In this document: one piece after another, positions 36,204 to 45,547 of the stretch
How the letters are laid out: every line of letters starts with the position of its first letter
Position numbering within the stretch: position 1 is the stretch's first letter
Assembly: GCF_000369405.1 (NCBI RefSeq)
Contig: NZ_KB849994.1
Span: forward strand, 140,433 to 204,432
Reading direction: 5' to 3'
DNA: 64,000 bases
Source of the DNA: Acinetobacter sp. ANC 3929
Lineage (GTDB): Bacteria > Pseudomonadota > Gammaproteobacteria > Pseudomonadales > Moraxellaceae
The notes under the pieces: model-generated
The model's input: the letters and a program-made list of their open reading frames with translations, nothing else
What the model was told of the DNA's origin: nothing
Database searches by the model: none
Translations under genes and position numbers: made by a program

Positions 36204-38972
36204 ATGTTAATGCGGTTTAAGCAACTTACTCTCTCTCTTTGTTTGATTGGGTTGAGTGCGACGTCTTGGTCTCAGACAGTGCTCGTAAAAAGTGAAAAAA
36301 ATATCGAAGAATATAAATTAGATAACGGTTTCAGAGTTATTCTTGCACCAAACGATAAAGAAAATAAAGTCTATGTAAATACTGTTTATTTGACAGGCTC
36401 GCTGAATGATCCGAAAGGTAAGGGCGGACTTGCGCATTTATTAGAACATTTGGCCTTTAAAGGTACTCAAAATGTGAAGGGTGATGAGTTTCAACGTCGT
36501 TTAGATCAATACACGTTAATGACCAATGCCAGTACCGATTATTATGCGACCAAATATTTAAATATTGTTCGTCCTGAAAAAAATGCATTGAATGAAATTC
36601 TGTACCTTGAATCCGAGCGTATGGATAAATTGGTGCTGCAAGAAAAATTTGTACCTTCTGAAATTGAAATCGTAAAACGTGAACGAGAAATCCGTATGGA
36701 TCAGCCGTTTGCGGTATTGATGGATCAAATGTGGAAAGCCGCGTATGGTAATCAATATTTAGGTCGTTTGCCGATTGGTGATTTACCTGAATTAAAGTCG
36801 ATTCAGTTGAATGAATTAAATCAGTTCTATAGAACTTGGTATGCACCAAACAATGCAGTCATGGTGATCTCAGGTAAATTTGATAAGACCGAAGTATTGA
36901 GCAAGATTGATCAGTATTTTAGTCCAATTCCAGCACGTCCAGTGCCTGCCCAAGTCCAAGTGCCTGTGCTCGATTCAAGCAAAATTGAACAGCGTCAGTT
37001 TACGGTACAAAAGGGTAGTGATTTAGCTAAATTCCATGTCTATATGAATGGAAAAAATACCCCAGTACAGCCAACTTTAGCGCTTGCGCCAGCGTTATAT
37101 ACCATGCAGCCAAGTGGTACTTTGTATAAGAGTATGGTGGAAACGGGAATCAGTACCGGAGTGCAATCAACCACATGGTTAGATCAAGACTTTAACGTGG
37201 TCTTTATGGGTGCAATTTATGCTCCGAATCATGATGCGAAAAAGGTTGATGAAGCACTCAAAACCGGTGTTGAAAATAGCCAGCCATTCACCGAGGCTGA
37301 ATTACAGCGCATTAAAAATATTACGCAAAATACCGCAGATACCATTGCCAATGACGCTGTCGCTTTAGGTTCACGCCTAAGCGATTATGCAGTTTCATCA
37401 CATGGTCAATGGGATCAATACTTTAGGGACTTACAAGCCGTTCAAGACTTAAAGCTGAATGATGCGAATAAAACCTTAAAAGAATTTTTAGTCTCTTCAC
37501 ATCGTATTTCAGGCGACATTTTACCGACGCCTGAAGATCAAAAGAAAGCGATGACCATGAAAGCAGAAGAGAAACCTAAAACTTTAGATCAAAGCGATGA
37601 AAAGCCTGAACCATTAAAAGATGCCAATGTTTACAAACAGGAAGTGACCCAGTTTATGGCACAATCTGCTCAGCAATTGCAAAAAAATGAGCAGAAAATT
37701 CAACGTGGTGAATTAAAGAATGGGATTCGCTATGCACTCTTCCCAACGCCTACACGTGACGATAAAACTTATGCCACGATTAGCTTGGATTTTGGTGATG
37801 AAAAAGCATTATTTGGTAAAGGGGTTACTTTAGATTTAGCCAGCTATTTAATGCTCCGTGGTTCTGAAAAGCATACCTTGCAAGAGATTACCGATAAGGC
37901 GATTGCTGCAAGTGGTGGTGCATCGGTCAGTTCAAATGGCAATGGTTTTACCATTGTTGTTCAAGCAAAAAAAGACAAATTCGAAGACTTCTTTAACTTC
38001 ATTGTTGATGTCCTTAAACAGCCAAAATTCTCGCAAACTGAGTTTGATTTGGCAAAAAATCAAAGCCTGTCTGTGTTGGATCGTCCATATACGGAACCAG
38101 CGGTTGTGTCATCAATGACCTTGTCCAAGATTCTGGAAATTTATAAACCAGGTGATATCCGTTATCACTTTGAACCAGAACTTGCGAAGAAACAGATTAG
38201 TGAAGTCACCCAGCCGCAAGTGAAACAATTCTATGATCAATTCTTTGTGACAAATCATGCACAAATTGCGGTGACAGGTGATTTTGATGCCAAGAAAATG
38301 CAGAAAACTTTGCAGAAAGCTTTTGGTTCTTGGAAAGCAAAACAACCATTTGCAAAAGTGACAGGGCAATATACGGTTTATAAAGCACAGAAAGTTCATG
38401 CTTTATCGGAACAACGTGAGTTTGGCAGTTATCAAAGTGTTTTAGCATTACCCGTCGGTTCGTACCATAAAGATGCGCCTGCTTTAATTATTCTCAGTCA
38501 TATTTTAGGTAATTCACAGCTTTCATCACGTTTGGCGCAAGAATTACGTGAGAAAAATGCTTTGGTTTATGGCTTTGGTAGTGGTTTAGATCTTGATCCA
38601 GACATTGATGATGGTACCTTAAGTATCACAGCAAACTATACTTCAGGTCGTTCTGCACAAGTATCGCAATCTGTGCATAAAGTTCTAAATGAGCTGTTAA
38701 GTAAAGGCGTGACCGAGCAGGAAGTGGAAGCTGCGAAAGCGGATATCATGAAGAAGCGTGTGACCGCTTTAGAGGATGAGCGCAATATTCATGGCATGCT
38801 GACAGGTCAATTAGAGCGTAACAAAACGCTGTTAGATCGTGCTGAGCGTGATCAGGAGCTTGCGAAACTAAGCAAAGAAGATGTGAATGCTGCAATTAAA
38901 AAATACATCAAACTGGATCAGTTTGTAGAAGTGATGGCTGACCAATATGGTCAAGCACAAGACTTGAAATAA
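36204..38972 (+). CDS. M16 family zinc metallopeptidase (pitrilysin/insulinase type)
   Basis: Secreted peptidase of 922 residues. The signal peptide runs to about WSQT. The inverted zinc motif HLLEH is at 78-82 within GKGGLAHLLEHLAFKGT, with the distal zinc glutamates near EIVKREREIRMDQP. Two M16 halves are present: the active N-terminal half (about 35-440) and a second half from about 490 that lacks a zinc motif but keeps the fold (FGSYQSVLALPVGSYHKDAP, then ILGNSQLSSRLAQELREKNALVYG). A charged linker near 445-475 joins them. A periplasmic location is expected and substrates are unknown. The start could be at 36210. Confidence 0.92.
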   Translation: MLMRFKQLTLSLCLIGLSATSWSQTVLVKSEKNIEEYKLDNGFRVILAPNDKENKVYVNTVYLTGSLNDPKGKGGLAHLLEHLAFKGTQNVKGDEFQRRLDQYTLMTNASTDYYATKYLNIVRPEKNALNEILYLESERMDKLVLQEKFVPSEIEIVKREREIRMDQPFAVLMDQMWKAAYGNQYLGRLPIGDLPELKSIQLNELNQFYRTWYAPNNAVMVISGKFDKTEVLSKIDQYFSPIPARPVPAQVQVPVLDSSKIEQRQFTVQKGSDLAKFHVYMNGKNTPVQPTLALAPALYTMQPSGTLYKSMVETGISTGVQSTTWLDQDFNVVFMGAIYAPNHDAKKVDEALKTGVENSQPFTEAELQRIKNITQNTADTIANDAVALGSRLSDYAVSSHGQWDQYFRDLQAVQDLKLNDANKTLKEFLVSSHRISGDILPTPEDQKKAMTMKAEEKPKTLDQSDEKPEPLKDANVYKQEVTQFMAQSAQQLQKNEQKIQRGELKNGIRYALFPTPTRDDKTYATISLDFGDEKALFGKGVTLDLASYLMLRGSEKHTLQEITDKAIAASGGASVSSNGNGFTIVVQAKKDKFEDFFNFIVDVLKQPKFSQTEFDLAKNQSLSVLDRPYTEPAVVSSMTLSKILEIYKPGDIRYHFEPELAKKQISEVTQPQVKQFYDQFFVTNHAQIAVTGDFDAKKMQKTLQKAFGSWKAKQPFAKVTGQYTVYKAQKVHALSEQREFGSYQSVLALPVGSYHKDAPALIILSHILGNSQLSSRLAQELREKNALVYGFGSGLDLDPDIDDGTLSITANYTSGRSAQVSQSVHKVLNELLSKGVTEQEVEAAKADIMKKRVTALEDERNIHGMLTGQLERNKTLLDRAERDQELAKLSKEDVNAAIKKYIKLDQFVEVMADQYGQAQDLK

Positions 38973-38977
38973 GCAAT

Positions 38978-39010
38978 AAAAGAAAGCCACCGATCAGGTG
39001 GCTTTCTTTT
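38978..39010. terminator. Bidirectional terminator, M16 peptidase / DUF3144 gene
   Basis: AAAAGAAAGCCACC pairs with GGTGGCTTTCTTTT around GATCA, between converging genes. Confidence 0.88.
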
Positions 39011-39022
39011 AACAATCAACGA

Positions 39023-39406
39023 TTAATGATCGTGTTTATGTGCATGAAAATCTTCGTTCTTACGGAAGCGTAAGTAGTTTTCAAACTGTTCACAATATTC
39101 GTCAAAATTATCTTCCAGCATCATTTGGAATTGTTGTAGTAGATAAGACATCACTTGCTCTTTCGCCTCACGCATTTCGTTGCCATCTTTAAAGTTATTG
39201 GCTGCGACCCATGTATTGAAGCGAGCAGTGGCAAATAGCATTGCTGCGCTGACTTGGCCACGTAATTCTTCTGGCTTTGGTTGTTGACCTTTGGGTGGTC
39301 GGCAGAAATCATTGGCAAGTTTAATAAATTCATCTGCACGCTCAAAAAACACCGCATTTAAAGCTTCTTCATCCGTCACATCGGTGGCGTTAATTTTTTG
39401 AGACAT
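39023..39406 (-). CDS. DUF3144 family protein
   Basis: Small helical cytoplasmic protein of 127 residues from the start at 39406 (MSQKINATDVTDEEA); the frame further upstream is not protein-like. Blocks FFERADEFIKLANDFC and QVSAAMLFATARFNTWVAA match the DUF3144 family. The tail is acidic, then His-rich (DFHAHKHDH), which could bind metal. The function is unknown in the family. It is divergent from another gene of unknown function across about 105 bases. Confidence 0.8.
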   Translation of the reverse strand: MSQKINATDVTDEEALNAVFFERADEFIKLANDFCRPPKGQQPKPEELRGQVSAAMLFATARFNTWVAANNFKDGNEMREAKEQVMSYLLQQFQMMLEDNFDEYCEQFENYLRFRKNEDFHAHKHDH

Positions 39407-39511
39407 GATATTTTCCAGCGACAAGTAAAGACACCTTATTATAGACAAAGCCTTGTCGAAACTAAACCTTTGCCTTAATCTAAAATAGCCTAAGCAATTA
39501 GAATAATCATT

Positions 39512-40144
39512 ATGCAAGATGCAATCGCGATTCAAAGCTTAAAAACAGATATTGCCTTACTACGTCAACATATCCATCCGCCTCAATATTTAGAAAATGT
39601 TGAAGGTTTGCCCATTTATTATGGCTTGCAAGCTGATGTAGATGAATATTATCGACAATGGCAACCGCTGATCGAAAGGGCACAGCAGTTATGTCAGCCA
39701 TTTATGCAAGATGAGGTGGTGGATGCGATTCATTTACCAAGTCATTTAAATTTGCCGTTGTTTTTCTTTCATGTTGATCGAATTCGGATTAATAAAACAC
39801 CCGCCAAAGAGTCTAAAACTTTCCGAGGTGTGGCTGCTTTGTTAGAGAAATGCGGACATTTTGAGACCGATCAGATTTTTGCAATGCAGGAGTGGTTGGG
39901 CAGTGATGATACTGCTGCCTTGGTGGCGCATCGTGAGTTTATTGATTTACGAACTTACGTGTTTCAGCATGGGCAAAGTGAATATACCCGTACCCGTTTT
40001 TATATGAGTGGCATGATTCTCAGTGTTGAGCCACATTTTAAATTGGTGGATGCACGGGATAAGCCACGTAAGCAGCGTAATGATCGTTATAGTGATCCGA
40101 TTGCGGATAATGGTACATGGAAGATTTTTGGGAAGTATCGGTAA
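39512..40144 (+). CDS. Conserved-looking protein of unknown function
   Basis: I do not recognise a family. The 210 residues have no signal peptide or membrane helix. The sequence is rich in aromatic and His residues, with features such as LPLFFFHVDRIRINKTPAKESKTFRG in the middle and a basic region (DARDKPRKQRNDRYSDP) near the end. Codon use matches the neighbours and the frame spans the region fully, so it is likely a real gene. It is followed by a structured repeat rather than a simple terminator. Confidence 0.65.
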   Translation: MQDAIAIQSLKTDIALLRQHIHPPQYLENVEGLPIYYGLQADVDEYYRQWQPLIERAQQLCQPFMQDEVVDAIHLPSHLNLPLFFFHVDRIRINKTPAKESKTFRGVAALLEKCGHFETDQIFAMQEWLGSDDTAALVAHREFIDLRTYVFQHGQSEYTRTRFYMSGMILSVEPHFKLVDARDKPRKQRNDRYSDPIADNGTWKIFGKYR

Positions 40145-40224
40145 ATGATTTAAGTGGAATAAATAGTTTAACACTCTAATTTTCATTAAAAAATAATAGC
40201 ACAGCCATAAGAGCTATATAAAGT

Positions 40225-40450
40225 TTGGATGTTTTCGCGTAGGCGATTTCCTACTTTGTTTTCGGACAAAGTAGGCAAAACCTGAGGTGCGAATCGCAAA
40301 GATTAATAATCTTTGTCGTACCGCAAGGCGAAAGCTATGCTTGAGTATAGACTACGCACTTCGCTTGTCTTGCACTAAGTCAAAGCTTTAGTCGCTTTGA
40401 CTTGCTCAGGTTGCTGATGACGTTTGCGAGTATCCGCTTTTTGTAGGACT
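40225..40450. repeat. Structured intergenic repeat, copy A
   Basis: This noncoding stretch within a 379-base gap holds two strong hairpins. CCTACTTTGT (40250) pairs with ACAAAGTAGG (40266), ten perfect pairs around TTTCGG; AAGTCAAAGC (40377) pairs with GCTTTGACTT (40394), ten perfect pairs. The short palindromic block AAAGATTAATAATCTTT lies between. Parts such as CGAATCGCAAAG…ATCTTT, ACCGCAAGG and TATGCTTGA recur in diverged form at 44815-44975, so this is a family of elements rather than a one-off. I cannot tell whether it is mobile or a processed RNA. Confidence 0.65.
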
Positions 40451-40523
40451 TAGATTATTTGTGGCGGCATCCATGCCGCTAGCACGATAGCAGTGTAATG
40501 TGGTTAACGATTACCTTATGCAG

Positions 40524-41981
40524 CTATCGCTTCTCATCCCAAAAAGCGTCCTGAGCAGATAGGGTCTGAAGCTTTTTATTCGCTTTTTTGGCCACATGTG
40601 GTTGTTGAGCCTTAACCCAACCTAAAGCAAATAAAAATTGCGGTTGCTCAGCGGCTTGTTGTTCAAAGAGATGTTCAGCGACAAACAGGTCATTATAAAA
40701 ACCTAAATATTCTTGAATTGGTTGCAGCTTATTCAAAAATTGCTGAACTTGTTTTTCAGGATAAATTCCAGCAATAAAGTCGATGCAATAACGCAATTGT
40801 TTAACGCGTTTGCGAGTACGATGTTGTTGTTCAACTTCTAAGCTTGAAAATTGGGCCGCATCTTTTAGGATCTTTTGGTATAGCTTGCCTAAGCTTTTCG
40901 CTGCTTGTTTTGAAAGTTTAGGCTTAGACTCATGCTCACTATAAGTAAAGCTAAATAACGCTAAAAATAGCTGTGTCGTTTTAGGGTGACTTAATAACTG
41001 AGACATATTACTGTCAACACTTTCAGGGAATGGGAAATCAAAATCACAAACCTCTTTTACTAAGGGAATGATGGAATCTTGAATCGCATCATTATCACGC
41101 GATTGTCCCAAAGCTCTAAAAATATCAGCCAACAGATTTTCCCAAGTCGGATCAATGTGTGCCGACCAATTAGAAAAATGTTTTAAAGCTGAACGTAAAC
41201 GTCGTAAACCAACACGAGCTTGGTGAATATGGTCAGCTTCTGCTACACCATCAGCGATTGCAGCTGCATTTGGCAGGATATGGTTGAGGGTATTTTCGAT
41301 CATCAGTTTAAGGGCTTGTTCAGCACGGATATCTGTATCTAGATTCAGTGATTTTGCTTTGGTGGCAGGGGATACCGCTTTGCCAACGGCCAGTAAATTG
41401 CCACGTTCAGCCTTACTGCGAACATCAAGCCAAAGTTGGTATTTATCTACCCAAGTTTTGGCAAAATTAATCAAGCCTTGTGCTGAACCTTGTTTCAATT
41501 CAAATTCGATTTCGCTAATTTTGGCACGATCAGTTGAGGTTCTAATTTCACCATCATCCAAACAGACCTCAATTTGAGAACCCTCAAACTCGAATACATG
41601 AAAGGTACGCTGTACGTCAGTTTGAAACTGTAACTGTAGTTCAGCAGCTTGCTCACCTAAAATATCACGAAGTACAGTTTGAACGGTTTGATTATGTTTG
41701 TAGAGAGACAGATCAAGTTCTGGTTCTTGAACACATTTACCTAGATAGATATCTTCTTCGATACGTTGTAAATGGTTTTTGCTGGCTGCTTTAAAGGTCT
41801 GCACCCAATGTTCACCCTCTTGGCGCAGGCGAATTGCCACATAATTTTTAGCAAGCAAACGGTCAGCAGTGTCATAGTATTTTGCTTGCAATCGAATTTT
41901 CTGTGCTTTTTGTTTGCTTAAGGTCTGTAAAACACTTTTTTTCTTGGATTCAGGGAGTTGAAATTTTAGCTCTATTTCCAT
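40524..41981 (-). CDS. CYTH-CHAD protein, inorganic triphosphatase-like (YgiF type)
   Basis: Protein of 485 residues from the start at 41981, which yields MEIELKFQLPE and so places the ExExK signature at the N-terminus as the CYTH fold requires. The CYTH tunnel enzyme (about 1-205) includes QAKYYDTADRLL, AIRLRQEG and the EIEFELKQG block. The CHAD domain (about 215-480) is helical and His/Arg-rich (HQARVGLRRLRSALKHF, RTRKRVKQLRYCIDFI). YgiF in E. coli hydrolyses tripolyphosphate, and CHAD domains bind polyphosphate, linking the protein in theme, though not in position, to ppk at 6.3 kb. Confidence 0.92.
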   Translation of the reverse strand: MEIELKFQLPESKKKSVLQTLSKQKAQKIRLQAKYYDTADRLLAKNYVAIRLRQEGEHWVQTFKAASKNHLQRIEEDIYLGKCVQEPELDLSLYKHNQTVQTVLRDILGEQAAELQLQFQTDVQRTFHVFEFEGSQIEVCLDDGEIRTSTDRAKISEIEFELKQGSAQGLINFAKTWVDKYQLWLDVRSKAERGNLLAVGKAVSPATKAKSLNLDTDIRAEQALKLMIENTLNHILPNAAAIADGVAEADHIHQARVGLRRLRSALKHFSNWSAHIDPTWENLLADIFRALGQSRDNDAIQDSIIPLVKEVCDFDFPFPESVDSNMSQLLSHPKTTQLFLALFSFTYSEHESKPKLSKQAAKSLGKLYQKILKDAAQFSSLEVEQQHRTRKRVKQLRYCIDFIAGIYPEKQVQQFLNKLQPIQEYLGFYNDLFVAEHLFEQQAAEQPQFLFALGWVKAQQPHVAKKANKKLQTLSAQDAFWDEKR

Positions 41982-42158
41982 GATGTTATGACTCCTGACC
42001 ATAGAGAATGTTAGATACAAAACTTAGTATAACTTGTTGATCTCAAAAATCATTGTAAAGTTGTTTTAAGCAAGTAAAGGATGGCACGCAATGACTTTAT
42101 TTTGTACAAAAAATGCATTAACGTGTGGAGAGTCTTGCACGATTAGGATGATCCAAAA

Positions 42159-42530
42159 ATGAATGCACCAGCGAATATTACCAAGCCAGTGGAATTTTCA
42201 TTACCTATTAAAAACTATGATGAATTTTATCACTTTTATTTAACAGAACATCGCAGTATTGCCAGCCGTCGTTTGCATGTCGCAGGCAGCTCGATTGGTT
42301 TATATTTCTTTAGTAAAGCCATTCGTAAACGTCAGGCAAAATATGCTGTATATGGTTTGGTATCAGGCTATGCCTGTGCTTGGGTTGGGCATTTTTTCTT
42401 TGAACATAATAAGCCTGCTAGCTTTAAACAGCCGCTTTATAGCTTCATTTCAGATTGGCGGATGCTATCTGATGTTGCGCGTGGCCGTTTGAGTTTAATT
42501 GATCGTCAATTTGATAAAATTGATTCTTGA
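42159..42530 (+). CDS. Mpo1-like (DUF962) membrane protein
   Basis: Small membrane protein of 123 residues. HRSIASRRLHVAGSSIGLYFF and YACAWVGHFFFEHNKPASFKQPLYSFISDWRM are the two DUF962 blocks with the His residues that bind iron in yeast Mpo1, a 2-hydroxy fatty acid dioxygenase. It has two hydrophobic segments. The enzymatic role in bacteria is inferred only from the family. A terminator follows. Confidence 0.85.
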   Translation: MNAPANITKPVEFSLPIKNYDEFYHFYLTEHRSIASRRLHVAGSSIGLYFFSKAIRKRQAKYAVYGLVSGYACAWVGHFFFEHNKPASFKQPLYSFISDWRMLSDVARGRLSLIDRQFDKIDS

Positions 42531-42547
42531 AATTCGTTTGAGCTTTT

Positions 42548-42571
42548 AAAAGCTGCATTTGCAGCTTTTTT
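42548..42571 (+). terminator. Terminator after Mpo1-like gene
   Basis: AAAAGCTGC pairs with GCAGCTTTT around a short loop, followed by a T run. Confidence 0.85.
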
Positions 42572-42683
42572 ATTTGTTCTGATGTATAGCAATTAATGAT
42601 GTAAATACATTGCTTATCTTTAAATTTTAAGCAAGAAAATATACTCTGAAGCGAATGTAATTATAGTGAATAGTGAAACGTTC

Positions 42684-43295
42684 ATGCGCGGTCTTTACCT
42701 CATTACCAACGATGATCCAATCCAGCTCTTGCTCGAAAAACTAGATGTTGCTTTGGCAACAGGACATATTGCCATTTTGCAGTATCGCCGTAAGAAAGTG
42801 GCAAAATCAGATCAGCCAAGTGAAGTAGAGCAGATCAAAGCACTTTGTGAAAAACATCAAGTCCCGTTTTTGATTAATGATGACTTGGCATTGGCCGAAC
42901 AATTTGGTTTAGGTGTGCATCTGGGGCAATCTGATGGTGAAATAAGTGATGCTGCTGCACGGTTACCACAAGGTGTGATTATTGGTCGGACTTGTCTAAA
43001 TTCACTAGCTTTGGCTGAAAAGGCAATTGCTGATGGGGCAACCTATGTGGCCTTTGGTGCAGTCTATGCGACCTCAACCAAACCCGAAGCGGGGAATGTG
43101 GGGATCGAAGTGATCAAACAAGCCAAACAAAAATTTGATGTGCCGATTTGTGCCATTGGTGGGCTGACCGTCGAAAACTCTCAAGTGGTGATCGAGGCTG
43201 GGGCGAGCCTTTGTGCGGTAATTAGTGATATATTAGGGCGATCAACAGCCGAAATTCCTGCTCGTGTACATGCATGGGCAACGTTATTTGACTAA
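42684..43295 (+). CDS. thiE: Thiamine phosphate synthase
   Basis: Joins HMP pyrophosphate and the thiazole phosphate to make thiamine phosphate. Start taken at ATG 42684 (MRGLYLITND, 203 residues), the normal beginning of the family; a GTG at 42666 would add six residues. TIM-barrel blocks seen: ILQYRRKK, FLINDDLALAEQFGLGVHLGQSDG, GRTCLNSLALAEKAIADGATYVAFGAVY, then STKPEAG and AIGGLTVENS. No TPP riboswitch fold could be recognised upstream, and the other thi genes are absent. It is co-directional with hemL. Confidence 0.94.
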   Translation: MRGLYLITNDDPIQLLLEKLDVALATGHIAILQYRRKKVAKSDQPSEVEQIKALCEKHQVPFLINDDLALAEQFGLGVHLGQSDGEISDAAARLPQGVIIGRTCLNSLALAEKAIADGATYVAFGAVYATSTKPEAGNVGIEVIKQAKQKFDVPICAIGGLTVENSQVVIEAGASLCAVISDILGRSTAEIPARVHAWATLFD

Positions 43296-43304
43296 TTATA
43301 TGCA

Positions 43305-43360
43305 TCCGCTTTGCGGAGCTTTCATTGTTTCTCGGAACGACAGCGTTCCTCGTCCTTGAT
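43305..43360. repeat. Small paired-hairpin intergenic element between thiE and hemL
   Basis: Two adjacent short stems: CCGC-TTT-GCGG and GGAACG-ACAG-CGTTCC. No T run follows the second, so it is not a standard terminator. It resembles a short dispersed element, but no second copy was noticed in the window. Confidence 0.4.
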
Positions 43361-43377
43361 TCTAGGTTGAGTCTTTT

Positions 43378-44676
43378 ATGAGTTTATCTCCAAAGCAAGA
43401 ACAGTTATTTAAACAAGCAAGTAAACATATTCCAGGTGGGGTTAACTCGCCGGTACGCGCATTTAACGGTGTTGGTGGCACGCCTGTCTTTATTGAAAAG
43501 GCCAAAGGTGCGTATTTATGGGATGTTGATGGCAAGCGTTATGTGGACTATGTCGGTTCATGGGGGCCAATGATCCTAGGTCATGCGCATCCAGATATTA
43601 TTCAAGCGGTTCAAACCGCCGCAGAAGATGGTTTGAGTTTTGGTGCACCAACTGTGCACGAAACCACTCTGGCAGATACGATTTGCGAAATTATGCCTTC
43701 AATTGAATTGGTTCGTATGACCAGTTCTGGTACAGAAGCCACTATGACCGCGATTCGTTTGGCACGTGGTTATACAGGCCGTGACAAGATTGTAAAATTT
43801 GAAGGCTGTTACCACGGTCATTCAGATTCATTATTGGTCAAAGCGGGTTCAGGTTTACTGACTTTAGGTGAAGGTGAGCCAACTTCAAAAGGTGTACCTG
43901 CTGATTTTGCAAAACATACTTTAACGTTGCCGTATAACAATATTGAAGCGTTGAAAGAATGCTTTAGCAAATTTGGTCATGAGATTGCGGGTGTAATCAT
44001 TGAACCTGTTGCAGGTAATATGAATCTGGTAACGCCAATCGATGGTTTCTTGCAAGCGATTCGTGATGTCTGTGATGAATACAAATCAGTGTTTATTATT
44101 GATGAAGTGATGACAGGTTTCCGTGTCGCTTTAGGTGGCGCACAATCGGTCTATAACGTTAAACCTGACTTGACCACATTGGGTAAAATCATTGGTGCAG
44201 GCTTACCTGTCGGTGCTTTTGGCGGTAAACGTGAAATCATGGAATGCATCGCGCCTTTAGGCGGTGTTTATCAAGCGGGTACATTGTCAGGGAATCCATT
44301 GGCAATGCGTGCAGGTATTGCAATGTTCAAGCATCTACGTGAGCCTGAGTTTTATGACAAGCTGGCTGCACAGTTAGCCAAATTACTTGCAGGTTTACAG
44401 TCAGCAGCAGACGAAGCGGGTATCCCATTTAAGACTCAGCAAGTGGGTGGCATGTTTGGTTTGTACTTCACAGATCAAGATGACATTACCAGCTTTGATT
44501 CAATGTTGGCCTGTGATGTTGAAGCATTTAAGAAATTTTTCCATGGCATGTTAAAGCGTGGTGTATATCTTGCGCCATCTGCATTTGAAGCAGGATTTAT
44601 TTCGTCTATGCATTCAGATCAGGATATTGCAGAGACGATTCAAGCTGCAAAAGAAACCTTTGCTGAAATGAAATAA
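43378..44676 (+). CDS. hemL: Glutamate-1-semialdehyde 2,1-aminomutase
   Basis: PLP enzyme converting glutamate-1-semialdehyde to 5-aminolevulinate for haem synthesis. The 432 residues include [28 protein letters not shown] (117-131), [18 protein letters not shown], the PLP aspartate block DEVMTGFR (242-249) and the Schiff-base lysine Lys270 in [18 protein letters not shown]. Length is standard. It is followed by a terminator and a diverged structured repeat. Confidence 0.97.
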   Translation: MSLSPKQEQLFKQASKHIPGGVNSPVRAFNGVGGTPVFIEKAKGAYLWDVDGKRYVDYVGSWGPMILGHAHPDIIQAVQTAAEDGLSFGAPTVHETTLADTICEIMPSIELVRMTSSGTEATMTAIRLARGYTGRDKIVKFEGCYHGHSDSLLVKAGSGLLTLGEGEPTSKGVPADFAKHTLTLPYNNIEALKECFSKFGHEIAGVIIEPVAGNMNLVTPIDGFLQAIRDVCDEYKSVFIIDEVMTGFRVALGGAQSVYNVKPDLTTLGKIIGAGLPVGAFGGKREIMECIAPLGGVYQAGTLSGNPLAMRAGIAMFKHLREPEFYDKLAAQLAKLLAGLQSAADEAGIPFKTQQVGGMFGLYFTDQDDITSFDSMLACDVEAFKKFFHGMLKRGVYLAPSAFEAGFISSMHSDQDIAETIQAAKETFAEMK

Positions 44677-44691
44677 CGTTGTGATGCATAC

Positions 44692-44719
44692 AGAAGCCCG
44701 ATTTGTTCGGGCTTTTTTT
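44692..44719 (+). terminator. Terminator after hemL
   Basis: AAGCCCGA pairs with TCGGGCTT around a short loop, followed by seven T. Confidence 0.9.
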
Positions 44720-44814
44720 ATGGCAACGGTTTAGGTTGATCTGAATAAAAATAAACCTCAATTGATTTAAAAATAATACGTGATCGGAACGGAATCTTAC
44801 GAAGTTTCTATCTA

Positions 44815-44975
44815 TTTATATAATAAATCTCAGCTACGAATAGCAGTAAAGATAAAGAATCTTTACTGTACTGCAAGGTAAAATATGCTTGAATAATCCA
44901 CTATCTTTGCAGTTGTGTTCGGCTGCACCCAAGCACGAATGTTTTGGTTTATGCAGGCTGCGGATGGCGTTGCTA
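44815..44975. repeat. Structured intergenic repeat, diverged copy B
   Basis: It lies in the 354-base gap after hemL. It shares with copy A (40225-40450), in the same order, CGAAT-GCA, an AAAGAT…ATCTTT block, the TACTGCAAGG / TACCGCAAGG string, TATGCTTGA and a GGCTGCGGATGGCGTT / GGTTGCTGATGACGTT ending. The first strong hairpin of copy A is missing and the rest is diverged, so it looks like an older, decaying copy. Confidence 0.55.
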
Positions 44976-45030
44976 GATATCATATTTTAGACAAGCGTTT
45001 TATAAGAAACTCATAGGAATGGAGTAAAAC

Positions 45031-45447
45031 ATGAAAACTAAACATTATTTAACTTCCGCTGATGTGGAAATTCTGGTTGACGCAGCATTGCAATATGCAA
45101 CGGAGCACAGCTTTAATGTCAGCATTGCAGTGGTCGATGACGGTGGAACGCTGTTGATGATGAAGCGCATGGATGGTGCATCGGTATTATCGACAGAGAT
45201 TTGTCAAGAAAAAGCATATTCTGCCGCCGTCAGCCGAAGAACAACCAAGGCATCCGAAGATATGATCCGTGATGGTAAAATCGGCTTTTTAACGATCAAT
45301 GCAGCAAAAGGAATGTTAGAAGGCGGTGAGCCAATTGTATATCAAGGGCAGGTCGTGGGTGCGGTCGGCATTTCAGGCGTACAATCTTTTCAAGATGCAG
45401 AAATTGCCCAGCATGCAATTCAACAATTTCTAGCGCAACAGAGCTAA
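45031..45447 (+). CDS. GlcG/HbpS family protein
   Basis: Compact alpha/beta protein of 138 residues. Blocks NVSIAVVDDGGTLLMMKRMDGA, KAYSAAVSRRTT and the closing GGEPIVYQGQVVGAVGISG match the GlcG/HbpS fold, members of which bind haem or cobalamin-related ligands or assist redox enzymes. No glycolate or propanediol genes are adjacent, and there is no signal peptide. A GGAATGGAG ribosome site precedes the start. The ligand is unknown. Confidence 0.88.
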   Translation: MKTKHYLTSADVEILVDAALQYATEHSFNVSIAVVDDGGTLLMMKRMDGASVLSTEICQEKAYSAAVSRRTTKASEDMIRDGKIGFLTINAAKGMLEGGEPIVYQGQVVGAVGISGVQSFQDAEIAQHAIQQFLAQQS

Positions 45448-45547
45448 ATCATCATTTAAATTCGATTCTGGATGAAAATTCGAGAGAAACACGAAAAAAA
45501 TCAGTAAAAATACGTGTCATGCATTGTAATTCAGCGCCAAGCTTTTT

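Noticed and set aside
40145..40523. Insertion sequence in the gap before the CYTH-CHAD gene
   Set aside because: There is no transposase frame, no terminal inverted repeats bounding the block and no target duplication that I could see. A structured repeat family fits better.
42572..42683. TPP riboswitch upstream of thiE
   Set aside because: I looked for the conserved CTGAGA and ACCTGAT-type cores and found neither. Only the upstream gene's terminator is present.
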